A DNA stretch of 13,382 nt from SIG588 sp045591985 (GCA_045591985.1 JAZNTV010000083.1:1-13382), one strand, 5' to 3'. Shown: positions 6,348 through 13,060, counted from the stretch's first letter. Numbers and translations: made by a program. The notes: generated by a model not told the origin, from the sequence alone.

Positions 6348-7250
6348 ATGAAAAAGAGGATATGTATACTTCTTTGTATTTGTCTGCTGCTGTTTGGTGG
6401 TTGTACCAAAACGCCGTCTGTGTCGCGCGGGGGACGCATTTCGCTCGAGCAGGCACCGTCGGCGGTGGCAGAGTTCGTCACCGCGCTGTGCGAACGGGAC
6501 GTGGAGGCGTTGCGGCGATTTACGCAAAGTGAAGAAGCGGCGGCGCGGCTCGCCACGGTGAGGGTGACAGAGTACGCGTTAGAAGCCGCCACTGACACCC
6601 GTCCGCTCACCTTGCTGTTGGAGGTGGCGGAAAGCGGCGTGCCCACCGTACCTGTCGGCCACAGTGAATGGCAGTTGCATGCGGGAGTCGCAGAGTTTTC
6701 CAGCATTCGCTGGAGTGCGGTCGGCACGGCGGTGAATTGGATTGACGGTGTGAACGTGGCAGAGGATGCGGTGGCGTTCGCCTACGCGATGGCAACGTCC
6801 CTCTCGCTGTTCGATACGGTGGCCGATACGGCGACACTCTCGCCCCAATGGGTGGTAGAGCGAAGCGAGAACTTGGCGTTGGTACACGGCATGCTGGCGA
6901 AACGCCGCAGGGAAGAAATGAAAAGCGAATTCACCGAAGCGGAGATGACGGCACTGTGTGCCGAAATGCTCGGCGTGTCGGTGACCGAATTTTCTGCCGC
7001 TCCCACCTATGCCGACGGCAAGGTGACGTTGTGGGGACGCGGCAGTGCGTGGTACAGTTGCGCGTTGCAGGCATACGAAAAAACGGCGGATACCCACACC
7101 GTGACGATTCGTTTTTATGCAGATGCCACAGCGCTGTGTGAAGCGGTCACCGTGCGGTATACGGTGAAGGAAACGGCGGGCAAGCTCCGTCTTGCGTCGG
7201 CAGAAAAACTCAGCGGAACCGATTGGACACCGCTCGTATTGTATATGTAA
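6348..7250 (+). CDS. Putative lipoprotein of unknown function
   Basis: Not recognised as a known family. The 300-residue product starts with a type II signal peptide: MKKR, a hydrophobic core (ICILLCICLLLF, 5-16) and the lipobox FGGC with the lipidated Cys at 19. It should therefore be anchored to the outer face of the membrane. The rest is soluble: a helical segment (33-80), a middle part with several Ser/Ala/Val stretches, and a C-terminal region (about 215-300) with alternating beta-like sequence, including VTLWGRGSAWYSCALQAYEK (226-245). ATG 6348 is preceded by AAAGGGGGCG (6331-6340). No convincing promoter was seen between the smpB terminator and this gene. The sigma gene begins only 32 bases after its stop, so the three genes may form one operon in which the lipoprotein is an accessory sensor or an effector. 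That role is inference. Confidence 0.8.
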   Translation: MKKRICILLCICLLLFGGCTKTPSVSRGGRISLEQAPSAVAEFVTALCERDVEALRRFTQSEEAAARLATVRVTEYALEAATDTRPLTLLLEVAESGVPTVPVGHSEWQLHAGVAEFSSIRWSAVGTAVNWIDGVNVAEDAVAFAYAMATSLSLFDTVADTATLSPQWVVERSENLALVHGMLAKRRREEMKSEFTEAEMTALCAEMLGVSVTEFSAAPTYADGKVTLWGRGSAWYSCALQAYEKTADTHTVTIRFYADATALCEAVTVRYTVKETAGKLRLASAEKLSGTDWTPLVLYM

Positions 7251-7282
7251 ACGCCGGTGTCGGCAAAAGGAGGCGATGAATC

Positions 7283-7837
7283 GTGGAGGAAAAACGCATC
7301 ATAGAGATGTTCTGGGCACGGGACGAGCAAGCGCTCGCCGTGGTGCGGGAGAAGTACGGCAACCTTTGCCGCGCGATCGCGCACCGCTTGCTCGGCAACT
7401 CCGAGGATGTAGAGGAATGCGAAAATGATGCGTATTTCGCACTCTGGAACGCCATTCCGCCCGCCCGTCCGCAGTCGCTTGCGGCGTATCTCGGGCGCAT
7501 CGTCCGCAACGTCGCGCTCAATCGATTCGACCGCCGCACCGCGCAAAAGCGCGGCGGGGAGATGGCGGTGCTTTTGTCCGAACTGGGTGAAATTGCCGCC
7601 GCCGATACGGTGGAGGACGCGTTCGACAGCGCGCAGGTTACTGCGCTCATCGCCGCATTCCTGCGGGAAGAAACGGCGGAAAATCGCTGGCTGTTCGTGC
7701 GGCGGTATTGGCACGGCGACCCACTCTCCGCCCTTGCGCGCGAGAGCGGGCACAGCGAAAACACGCTGAAAGCGCGTCTGTTCCGTCAACGGGAGCGGTT
7801 GCGTGCGTATCTTCAAAAGGAAGGGGTGGCAGTATGA
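7283..7837 (+). CDS. ECF-type sigma-70 factor, module 1
   Basis: A 184-residue sigma factor with only regions 2 and 4, the layout of extracytoplasmic-function sigmas. Region 2 spans about 12-88, with LLGNSEDVEECENDAYFALW (36-55), where the core polymerase and -10 contacts are made, and YLGRIVRNVALNRFDRRTAQ (69-88). Region 4 spans about 116-176, with RYWHGDPLSALARESG (141-156) and the recognition helix ENTLKARLFRQRERLR (159-174). The GTG at 7283 has a very strong AAAAGGAGG (7265-7273) before it. The stop codon overlaps the next ATG (ATGA), coupling it to its membrane partner. In the first 90 residues it is identical to the module 3 sigma at 66 positions. Its target promoters are unknown. Confidence 0.92.
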   Translation: MEEKRIIEMFWARDEQALAVVREKYGNLCRAIAHRLLGNSEDVEECENDAYFALWNAIPPARPQSLAAYLGRIVRNVALNRFDRRTAQKRGGEMAVLLSELGEIAAADTVEDAFDSAQVTALIAAFLREETAENRWLFVRRYWHGDPLSALARESGHSENTLKARLFRQRERLRAYLQKEGVAV

Positions 7838-8835
7838 ATACGAAACAGTTGTTTTTGGCGATCGGGGATCTGGATGCCGATTTGGTGTGGACGGAACGCC
7901 CGAGAAAACAACGCAAAGTGCTGTACGGTTGGATGCTCGCGGCGGCCGCCGCCGTGGTTATCGGTGTGATCGGCTACGCGTGGCTGACGGAATGGCGTGG
8001 GCAACAACCGCCCGTGGTGGATCCTGTGCCAACGACAACCACGACAACGGTGTGGGGTACAGGCGGCGACGAGAATGCCTGTACGGAACACTCGTTTGAG
8101 TATCACAACATTGATGGGTATTTGCTCGATCTGGTTTCGCAGGAAGAAATGAATAGGTTTACGCAAAAATTCCGCGGCGAAGACATGACGGTCCTTGCGT
8201 TCGTTGAATATTTCGGCATCTCGCGTGAAGAATTTATCACGGCGATGCGGTGGGAGGATATGTTGGACATGACCGCTTTGCAGCATCATCCCAACGCGCC
8301 GTATACCTATGGGCAGTTTGTGGAGGCGATCTACGGTGACGATGCGGAGTTGACCGCGTGGGTGTTTGATGCCGATACGTTGCAATATCCCGAAACGGAA
8401 GACGTCTATCTGTTTGATGGGGTGTGTGAGGAGCATCAGCCGGAATATCATCGTATCAACGGCGAATTGATCGAATACGTCGGCGAGGAGACGTGGAACG
8501 CCTATCTTGCGGCGTACAAAGACAAGGGAGAAGAGGCAAACATTCTTACCTTCGTGGCGTTTTGCGGTCTTACCCGTGAGGAGTATATTGCCGCCATGGG
8601 CTGGGAGAAGGCACTGGGACATGCGGCACCGTTGCATGCTACGTGGGAAGAATACACCTGCGGCGAATTCGTGGACGCTATCTTCGGTGACGACGAGGCG
8701 CATCGTGAACGTATCTTCGCGTACTCGGTATTTCCGCTGTTCACAAGCGCTTCAACGGCGTCTACCACCGCAACGGCATACACATCCCCCACAACCACTA
8801 CGCGGATGATGACAACGGCGACTGCGGCACAATGA
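7834..8835 (+). CDS. Single-pass membrane partner of sigma 1 (putative anti-sigma/sensor) with duplicated outer domain
   Basis: A 333-residue protein with no named family recognised. Layout: a short cytosolic head (1-33) with QLFLAIGDLDADLV (5-18) and a basic stretch (RPRKQRK, 22-28); one transmembrane helix (about 34-53); a Thr stalk (PTTTTTT, 66-72); two tandem repeats of about 100 residues (83-181 and 198-297); and a Thr/Ser/Ala-rich tail (305-333). Basic residues before the helix predict the N-terminus inside and the rest outside. Head, helix and stalk match the partners in modules 2 and 3, but the outer domain differs. ATG 7834 overlaps the sigma stop; an open frame extends upstream to 7708 but lies inside the sigma gene. 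Gene overlap and topology suggest an anti-sigma factor that releases the sigma on an outside signal. This is inferred, and the 33-residue head is shorter than classic anti-sigma domains. Confidence 0.82.
   Translation: MNTKQLFLAIGDLDADLVWTERPRKQRKVLYGWMLAAAAAVVIGVIGYAWLTEWRGQQPPVVDPVPTTTTTTVWGTGGDENACTEHSFEYHNIDGYLLDLVSQEEMNRFTQKFRGEDMTVLAFVEYFGISREEFITAMRWEDMLDMTALQHHPNAPYTYGQFVEAIYGDDAELTAWVFDADTLQYPETEDVYLFDGVCEEHQPEYHRINGELIEYVGEETWNAYLAAYKDKGEEANILTFVAFCGLTREEYIAAMGWEKALGHAAPLHATWEEYTCGEFVDAIFGDDEAHRERIFAYSVFPLFTSASTASTTATAYTSPTTTTRMMTTATAAQ
8080..8724 (+). repeat. Internal tandem duplication in the module 1 membrane protein
   Basis: Two diverged copies are encoded at 8080-8376 and 8425-8724. 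Both begin with Cys-x-Glu-His-x-x-Glu-Tyr-His-x-Ile-x-Gly. Both then contain the pattern FV-x-x-x-G-x-x-REE-(F/Y)-I-x-AM-x-WE, and both end with FV-(E/D)-AI-(Y/F)-GDD. The spacing between elements is nearly the same. The duplication is visible in protein but not as an exact DNA repeat, so it is old. Confidence 0.85.
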
Positions 8836-8844
8836 TATTCCCCT

Positions 8845-8880
8845 GCCCGTCTTGCCCTGCGGCAAGGCGGGCGTGTTTTC
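8845..8880 (+). terminator. Rho-independent terminator after module 1
   Basis: GCCCGTCTTGCC (8845-8856) pairs with GGCAAGGCGGGC (8861-8872), one pair being G-U, around a CTGC tetraloop. It is followed by GTGTTTTCT. It lies nine bases after the stop codon and separates module 1 from the promoter of module 2. Confidence 0.88.
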
Positions 8881-8897
8881 TGTAGGCGCCAAAGACG

Positions 8898-8927
8898 TTG
8901 ACAAAACTTCTTAAAAAATTCTATTAT
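8898..8927 (+). promoter_or_regulatory. Promoter and leader start of module 2
   Basis: A perfect -35 TTGACA (8898-8903), an 18-bp A/T-rich spacer and TATTAT (8922-8927). It resembles a housekeeping sigma-A promoter, not the GGAAC-type -35 seen in front of many autoregulated ECF genes. The start region carries TATATGTGACCGA (8927-8939), which recurs in front of module 3. Confidence 0.78.
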
Positions 8928-8982
8928 ATATGTGACCGACCGACACGTTTCTTGACTTATGGGATGAGAGGGGGCGAAAACG

Positions 8983-9534
8983 ATGGAGGACAAACGCATT
9001 GTGGCGCTGTTTTGGGCGCGTGACGAGCGGGCGTTGACGGTGGTGCGGGAGAAGTACGGCCACCTTTGTCGTTCGATCGCCTACAATCTGCTGGGAGATG
9101 AGCAGGATACCGAGGAATGCGAAAACGACGCGTACCTTGCAGCGTGGAACGGTATTCCGCCGGCAAGTCCCGACTCGCTTGCGGCGTGGTTGGGGCGGGT
9201 GACCCGTAATTTGGCGGTCAACCGTTTTCACGCGCGTAACGCGCAAAAGCGAAGCGGCGAACTTGTGGAGTTGTTGCCCGAACTGTGCGACGTGGTGGGG
9301 GATACGACGGAAGACGCCTTCGACCGCGCACACGTCCTCGCACTCGTTACCGCTTTCTTAAAGGAGGAGACCGACGACTACCGCTGGTTATTTTTGCGGC
9401 GGTATTGGTACGGCGACTCCATCGCGGCGCTAGCCGAAGCGAGCGGATGCGGAGAGAGCACCGTGAAGATGCGGCTTGCCCGTCAGCGCGCCCGCTTGCG
9501 CACCTATTTGCAAGAGGAAGGAGTGTCGGTATGA
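8983..9534 (+). CDS. ECF-type sigma-70 factor, module 2
   Basis: A 183-residue region 2 plus region 4 sigma factor, close paralogue of the sigmas at 7283 and 11273. Region 2 includes LLGDEQDTEECENDAYLAAW (36-55) and WLGRVTRNLAVNRFHARNAQ (69-88). Region 4 includes YWYGDSIAALAEASGCGEST (141-160), followed by the recognition helix VKMRLARQRARLR (161-173). It is identical to the module 3 sigma at 64 of the first 90 positions, and the DNA coding for the recognition helix is almost the same in both, so the two may read overlapping promoter sets. ATG 8983 is preceded by GAGAGGGGGCG (8967-8977). The stop overlaps the partner's ATG. Transcribed from its own promoter at 8898. Confidence 0.93.
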   Translation: MEDKRIVALFWARDERALTVVREKYGHLCRSIAYNLLGDEQDTEECENDAYLAAWNGIPPASPDSLAAWLGRVTRNLAVNRFHARNAQKRSGELVELLPELCDVVGDTTEDAFDRAHVLALVTAFLKEETDDYRWLFLRRYWYGDSIAALAEASGCGESTVKMRLARQRARLRTYLQEEGVSV

Positions 9535-11027
9535 ACGGAGAACAGTTTTTTGATCTGCTTGGTGAACTGGACGAGACGATGATTTTGGCGGCAACCGTGC
9601 CGCCGAAGCGCCGCCGTCCGCTGAACGTGTGGTTGTTTACAGCGGCTGCGGCGGTGGTGGTCGGCGTGCTTGGTTACGCGGGTCTGATGCGTGCGTGGCA
9701 ATCCCCGCCGCCGATAGCGCCGCCCGCAATGGGTACGACCGTGACGACGGGCACGGCTACGACGACGGAGGGCGCTGTCACACGGTATCCGACGACGGTG
9801 GCGGACACGACCGCGAACGTGGTGTACACGACCACGGCAACGGAGAACACGACCGATACGGCGGAGTTGACGACCTATATTTTCGGCACGACCGCGTCGT
9901 CGAATACCACGACCGCTACTCGTCTGACGGGCCCCGATACGATAGCGCCCACGACCGGTTCGTCGAGCGGGGGTACGGGTACGCACGTCAGCGACCCAAA
10001 AAACAGCACGACCACGACCGTTTCTACCACCCACGTCAGCGATCCCGTTACCGTGCCGATCACGCAGGGGACGATGCCCGACGGTCTGCCGCGGCTCAAC
10101 AGCGATCACGAGGTGGAGACCGATCGGCTGAACGGATACGTCGACTTCGTGATGGGGTATTCCTTTGAGGAGTTGGAAGTGCAAAGCATCACGGGTGCGC
10201 CGTCGGTCTTACCGGTGTACGCCGTGACCGAAAAGCGGTACGAGCGGGACTCTTTGACCGATATCATAGAGGAATATAGGATATTGACCGACGATACCCT
10301 CGTCAGCGGCGTATACGACGACGGCAAGAGTGCCGGCGCCACGGGCGTGCGGTTCCGCTATCACATCGATCGCGGGCAGGGCAACTATATTATGCTGTCG
10401 TTGATGAAGCCGATCGCGCTCGGCACGCCCGAACAGTGGCTTTCGCAGGTGACGGCGTATTGTCCCGCCTTGTTCCGCGATATGGGGCAGCCGATGTTGC
10501 ATCGTTGGAATGGTAGCCGCTGGTGGAATCAGCAGTATACCGACTCGCCCGCCACGGCGCAGGAAACGGTGAGTTTCTACGCCCGCATCTACGACGCCGC
10601 CGTTACTGACGGTACGGCACGGTGGTTGAACGGCGTTTCGCTGAAGATCGAGGACGGTAAGTTGACCGCGCTTTGCGTGATGTTTGAAGAAAATTACGAG
10701 AAACTCGGCGACTATCCCATCCTCTCGGTGGCAGAAGCGACCGCCCTTGCACGTGAACAGTGCGAAACGTTGAAGGCGTATCCGCACTATTCCATTATCA
10801 GCGAGAACTACATGATCGTGAGTACGGAACTTGTTTATATGCCGCACAGCGCGAGCGGACTTCGCGTGCCGCTCTACCGTTTCCTCGTGACGACCGACGG
10901 CGCGGAGTATATGTCGTCGTTGCGTGCCGAAACGGGTATGACGATGTACTATGCAGTGTACGTCACCGCCGTGCCGCCCGAATATTGGACGGCGGAAAGT
11001 GCCGACCGATTTATCACGCAGCAATAG
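9531..11027 (+). CDS. Single-pass membrane partner of sigma 2 (putative anti-sigma/sensor) with long Thr-rich stalk
   Basis: A 498-residue protein. Cytosolic head 1-33 with EQFFDLLGELDETMI (4-18) and KRRR (26-29); transmembrane helix about 34-53; a Thr-rich, proline-containing stalk (68-185) in which THVSDP occurs twice (151-156, 167-172); then a folded outer region (about 190-498). The outer region contains SFEELEVQSITGAPSVLPVY (211-230), WLSQV (303-307), ARWLNGVSLKIEDGKL (363-378), YPILSVAEATALA (395-407), and near the end LRVPLYRF (444-451) and VPPEYW (481-486). The segment from YPILSV to LYRF resembles PepSY/YycI-like folds, but only loosely. The module 3 partner is homologous along the whole outer region. 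Basic residues before the helix predict the C-terminal part to be outside. ATG 9531 overlaps the sigma stop (ATGA); the frame open upstream to 9285 lies in the sigma gene. Anti-sigma function is inferred from context. Confidence 0.82.
   Translation: MNGEQFFDLLGELDETMILAATVPPKRRRPLNVWLFTAAAAVVVGVLGYAGLMRAWQSPPPIAPPAMGTTVTTGTATTTEGAVTRYPTTVADTTANVVYTTTATENTTDTAELTTYIFGTTASSNTTTATRLTGPDTIAPTTGSSSGGTGTHVSDPKNSTTTTVSTTHVSDPVTVPITQGTMPDGLPRLNSDHEVETDRLNGYVDFVMGYSFEELEVQSITGAPSVLPVYAVTEKRYERDSLTDIIEEYRILTDDTLVSGVYDDGKSAGATGVRFRYHIDRGQGNYIMLSLMKPIALGTPEQWLSQVTAYCPALFRDMGQPMLHRWNGSRWWNQQYTDSPATAQETVSFYARIYDAAVTDGTARWLNGVSLKIEDGKLTALCVMFEENYEKLGDYPILSVAEATALAREQCETLKAYPHYSIISENYMIVSTELVYMPHSASGLRVPLYRFLVTTDGAEYMSSLRAETGMTMYYAVYVTAVPPEYWTAESADRFITQQ
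9732..10079 (+). repeat. Low-complexity Thr-rich stalk-coding region
   Basis: About 116 codons with a very high share of Thr, mostly ACG and ACC, plus Ala, Ser, Val and Pro. It looks like a disordered, probably extended spacer that carries the outer domain away from the membrane. The ACG/ACC strings are microsatellite-like and could change length in steps of three bases without breaking the frame. An imperfect direct repeat codes for THVSDP twice. Confidence 0.75.
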
Positions 11028-11035
11028 TTCCCTCC

Positions 11036-11186
11036 AAAACGAGACTGTCACATCAATAAAAGCACCCGACCTCAAGGCTCCCCTCGTCAGGGGCGCTGTC
11101 GGCAAAGCCGACTGAGGGGTAGTGGAAACGGCACGCAGTGCGGTTTCCGACCGTGTGTTTTTACGGCGATGTGACGGTCTCGTTTT
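11036..11186. repeat. MITE-like palindromic repeat element with 19-bp terminal inverted repeats
   Basis: The left end (11036-11054) and right end (11168-11186) are inverted copies of AAAACGAGACTGTCACATC with one mismatch that still allows a G-U pair. Inside are further hairpins: CCCCT/AGGGG (11080-11093), GTCGGC/GCCGAC around AAA (11098-11112), and a GGAAAC...GTTTCC stem around 11124-11148. The inner block from AAGGCTCCCCTCGTC to GACTGAGGGGT closely resembles short structured repeats I know from many clostridial genomes. No coding sequence and no clear target-site duplication were seen. It fills nearly the whole gap between modules 2 and 3, could act as a terminator for module 2, and ends 4 bp before the -35 of module 3. 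Confidence 0.7.
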
Positions 11187-11190
11187 TGCT

Positions 11191-11219
11191 TTGACACTAT
11201 AAAATAATTCCATTATAAT
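11191..11219 (+). promoter_or_regulatory. Promoter and leader start of module 3
   Basis: Perfect -35 TTGACA (11191-11196), a 17-bp spacer and perfect TATAAT (11214-11219): a consensus sigma-A promoter. TATATGTGACCGA (11219-11231) follows at once and is identical to the stretch in front of module 2, as is most of the leader up to the ribosome binding site. Confidence 0.85.
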
Positions 11220-11272
11220 ATATGTGACCGATACCGATATTTTCCTACTTATAGGGCGAGAGGGGTGAGGTG

Positions 11273-11824
11273 ATGGAAGACAAACGTATCGTAGCGCTGT
11301 TTTGGGAACGGGACGAGCGGGTGATCGATATCGTGCGGAAGACGTACGGTAAACTCTGTCGGCGTATTGCGTACAATCTGCTCGGTAATGCGGAAGATGT
11401 CGAGGAATGCGAGAACGACGTGTATCTGGCATTGTGGAATGCGATCCCGCCCGCACGTCCGCAGTCGCTCACAGCCTATCTCGGACGGGTGACCCGTAAT
11501 ATTGCCCTTGACCGTTTCGACCGTCGCACCGCACAAAAACGCGGCGGCGAGATGCTCGAACTGTTGCCCGAACTGTGTGAGGTCACGGGAGGCTCGGTGG
11601 AAGAGGCGTTCGACGGCGCACACACGGCGGCGCTCATTACGGCGTTCCTACGGGAGGAGACAGAAGAATACCGCCGTTTGTTTTTACGGCGGTACTGGTA
11701 CGGCGATTCCGTCGCCGCGCTTGCCGCAGGGCTCGGGTGCGGGGAGAGCACGGTGAAGATGCGGCTTGCCCGTCAACGGGAACGCCTGCGTAAATTTTTG
11801 GAAAAGGAAGGGGTATCGGTATGA
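11273..11824 (+). CDS. ECF-type sigma-70 factor, module 3
   Basis: A 183-residue ECF sigma factor, co-linear with the other two. Region 2 includes LLGNAEDVEECENDVYLALW (36-55) and YLGRVTRNIALDRFDRRTAQ (69-88). Region 4 includes RYWYGDSVAALAAGLGCGES (140-159), followed by TVKMRLARQRERLR (160-173). The N-terminal MEDKRIVALFW is identical to the module 2 sigma. The start is set at ATG 11273, matching that paralogue; a GTG directly before it (11270) is in frame but would add one residue and sit on the ribosome binding site AGGGGTGAGG (11261-11270). The stop overlaps the next ATG. Its promoter has both boxes at consensus, so this copy is probably well expressed under normal growth. Confidence 0.93.
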   Translation: MEDKRIVALFWERDERVIDIVRKTYGKLCRRIAYNLLGNAEDVEECENDVYLALWNAIPPARPQSLTAYLGRVTRNIALDRFDRRTAQKRGGEMLELLPELCEVTGGSVEEAFDGAHTAALITAFLREETEEYRRLFLRRYWYGDSVAALAAGLGCGESTVKMRLARQRERLRKFLEKEGVSV

Positions 11825-13050
11825 CCGAACGGCAATTGTTTACGGCGATCGGCGAAGTGGACGAGAGTATGGTTGCGGCGGCAACCCCGTTCAAGCAGAA
11901 GAAACCGTTTAACGGTTGGATGCTCGCGGCGGCCGCGGCGGTAGTCGTGGGCGTAATCGGATATGCGGGGCTGATGAACGCGTGGCGTGACACGCCGCCC
12001 GTACAGCCCGTGACACCGACGACGGCGGTGACGACGACCACGACCGCAACCACGACCACGACGAGTTTCGCCACCGCGCCGACCGCGCCCGACGGTCGGC
12101 CCTTGCTCACAAGCGACGGGCGTATGAACGCGACGGCAGAGGGGGTGGGTATGACACCGGAGGTTACCGCCTTCTCACTCGCCGAACTCGCGATCGAAAG
12201 TATCACCGAAGCACCGTCGATGTTGCCCGTGTACACGGTGGATTTTGAAAAATTCGATGAGGAAGAAGAACTGCAAGCGATCATCGAGCGGTACGTTTCC
12301 TTGGCAGGGGATACGCTCACGGCACCGATCACCTTTTTGGAATACGGCGGTCTGCCGCAGGCGGAGGGCGAAAAATTCCGCTACAGTGTGTCGCCGCCCT
12401 TCGACGATCTGGGCACGCACAATTCCATCGGTCTGTGGCTGCAGCAACCGCTGGCGATGGGCGACACGGAAGAATGGTTGTCACAGGTGCTGTCCCATTC
12501 ACCACAACTGTTTGCGCACATGCAAAAGCCTGCCTTGCGTTTGGTCAACGGCAACCGCGACCGTCTTTGGCCGGGGAGCGGGGGATGGACTGCCGCCGAC
12601 ACGGTGACCTTCCGTGCCTACGTATACGACGCGGCGACGGAGGATGAAGCAGCAAGGTGGCTGAACAGTGTGTCGCTCTACGTGTCCGAAGGGGAACTGC
12701 GGGCATACACCGTGTATCTTACAGACCATTATGCGTTGTGCGGCAACTATCCCCTTATGTCGGTGGAGGAAGCGAAAGCCACCGTGCAACGTATGTGCGA
12801 GGAAGCAGGCGGCGACTGGATCAACGACGAGATCGAGATCCTGAGTGTGGAATTGCAATATATCCCCGACAGTATGAGCCGACTGCGGGTACCGTTTTAT
12901 CGCTTCCTGCTGGCGGCGGACGAAACGGAACTCGGGCAAGAGATCTATGAGCGGACGGGAATGACGATGTTTTATGAAGAATATCTCTGTGCCGTTCCCG
13001 CGGAATATTGGACGCCCGAAACCGACGATATGGTGACCATACAACGATAA
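11821..13050 (+). CDS. Single-pass membrane partner of sigma 3 (putative anti-sigma/sensor)
   Basis: A 409-residue protein with the same plan as the module 2 partner but a much shorter stalk. Cytosolic head 1-33 with RQLFTAIGEVDESMV (4-18) and KQKK (25-28); transmembrane helix about 34-53, nearly the same as in partner 1; Thr-rich stalk about 60-88 with two runs of five Thr; then an outer region (about 110-409) homologous to that of partner 2: SLAELAIESITEAPSMLPVY (119-138), WLSQV (219-223), ARWLNSVSLYVSEGEL (278-293), YPLMSVEEAKATV (310-322), LRVPFYRF (355-362), VPAEYW (392-397). The SVEEAK segment followed by a beta-rich stretch is reminiscent of PepSY-like modules; this is a weak resemblance. 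ATG 11821 overlaps the sigma stop. Function inferred: membrane-bound control of the sigma encoded just before it. Confidence 0.83.
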   Translation: MTERQLFTAIGEVDESMVAAATPFKQKKPFNGWMLAAAAAVVVGVIGYAGLMNAWRDTPPVQPVTPTTAVTTTTTATTTTTSFATAPTAPDGRPLLTSDGRMNATAEGVGMTPEVTAFSLAELAIESITEAPSMLPVYTVDFEKFDEEEELQAIIERYVSLAGDTLTAPITFLEYGGLPQAEGEKFRYSVSPPFDDLGTHNSIGLWLQQPLAMGDTEEWLSQVLSHSPQLFAHMQKPALRLVNGNRDRLWPGSGGWTAADTVTFRAYVYDAATEDEAARWLNSVSLYVSEGELRAYTVYLTDHYALCGNYPLMSVEEAKATVQRMCEEAGGDWINDEIEILSVELQYIPDSMSRLRVPFYRFLLAADETELGQEIYERTGMTMFYEEYLCAVPAEYWTPETDDMVTIQR

Positions 13051-13060
13051 AAATGAGGAA

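Noticed and set aside
7708..7833. Earlier starts for the membrane partners (7708 for partner 1, 9285 for partner 2)
   Set aside because: They lie inside the sigma genes in another frame; all three partners share the same N-terminal motif beginning at the ATG that overlaps the sigma stop.
9732..10079. Repetitive ACG/ACC region considered as a CRISPR or tandem DNA repeat array
   Set aside because: The pattern is irregular at DNA level, in frame and explained by a Thr-rich protein stalk; no regular repeat-spacer structure exists.
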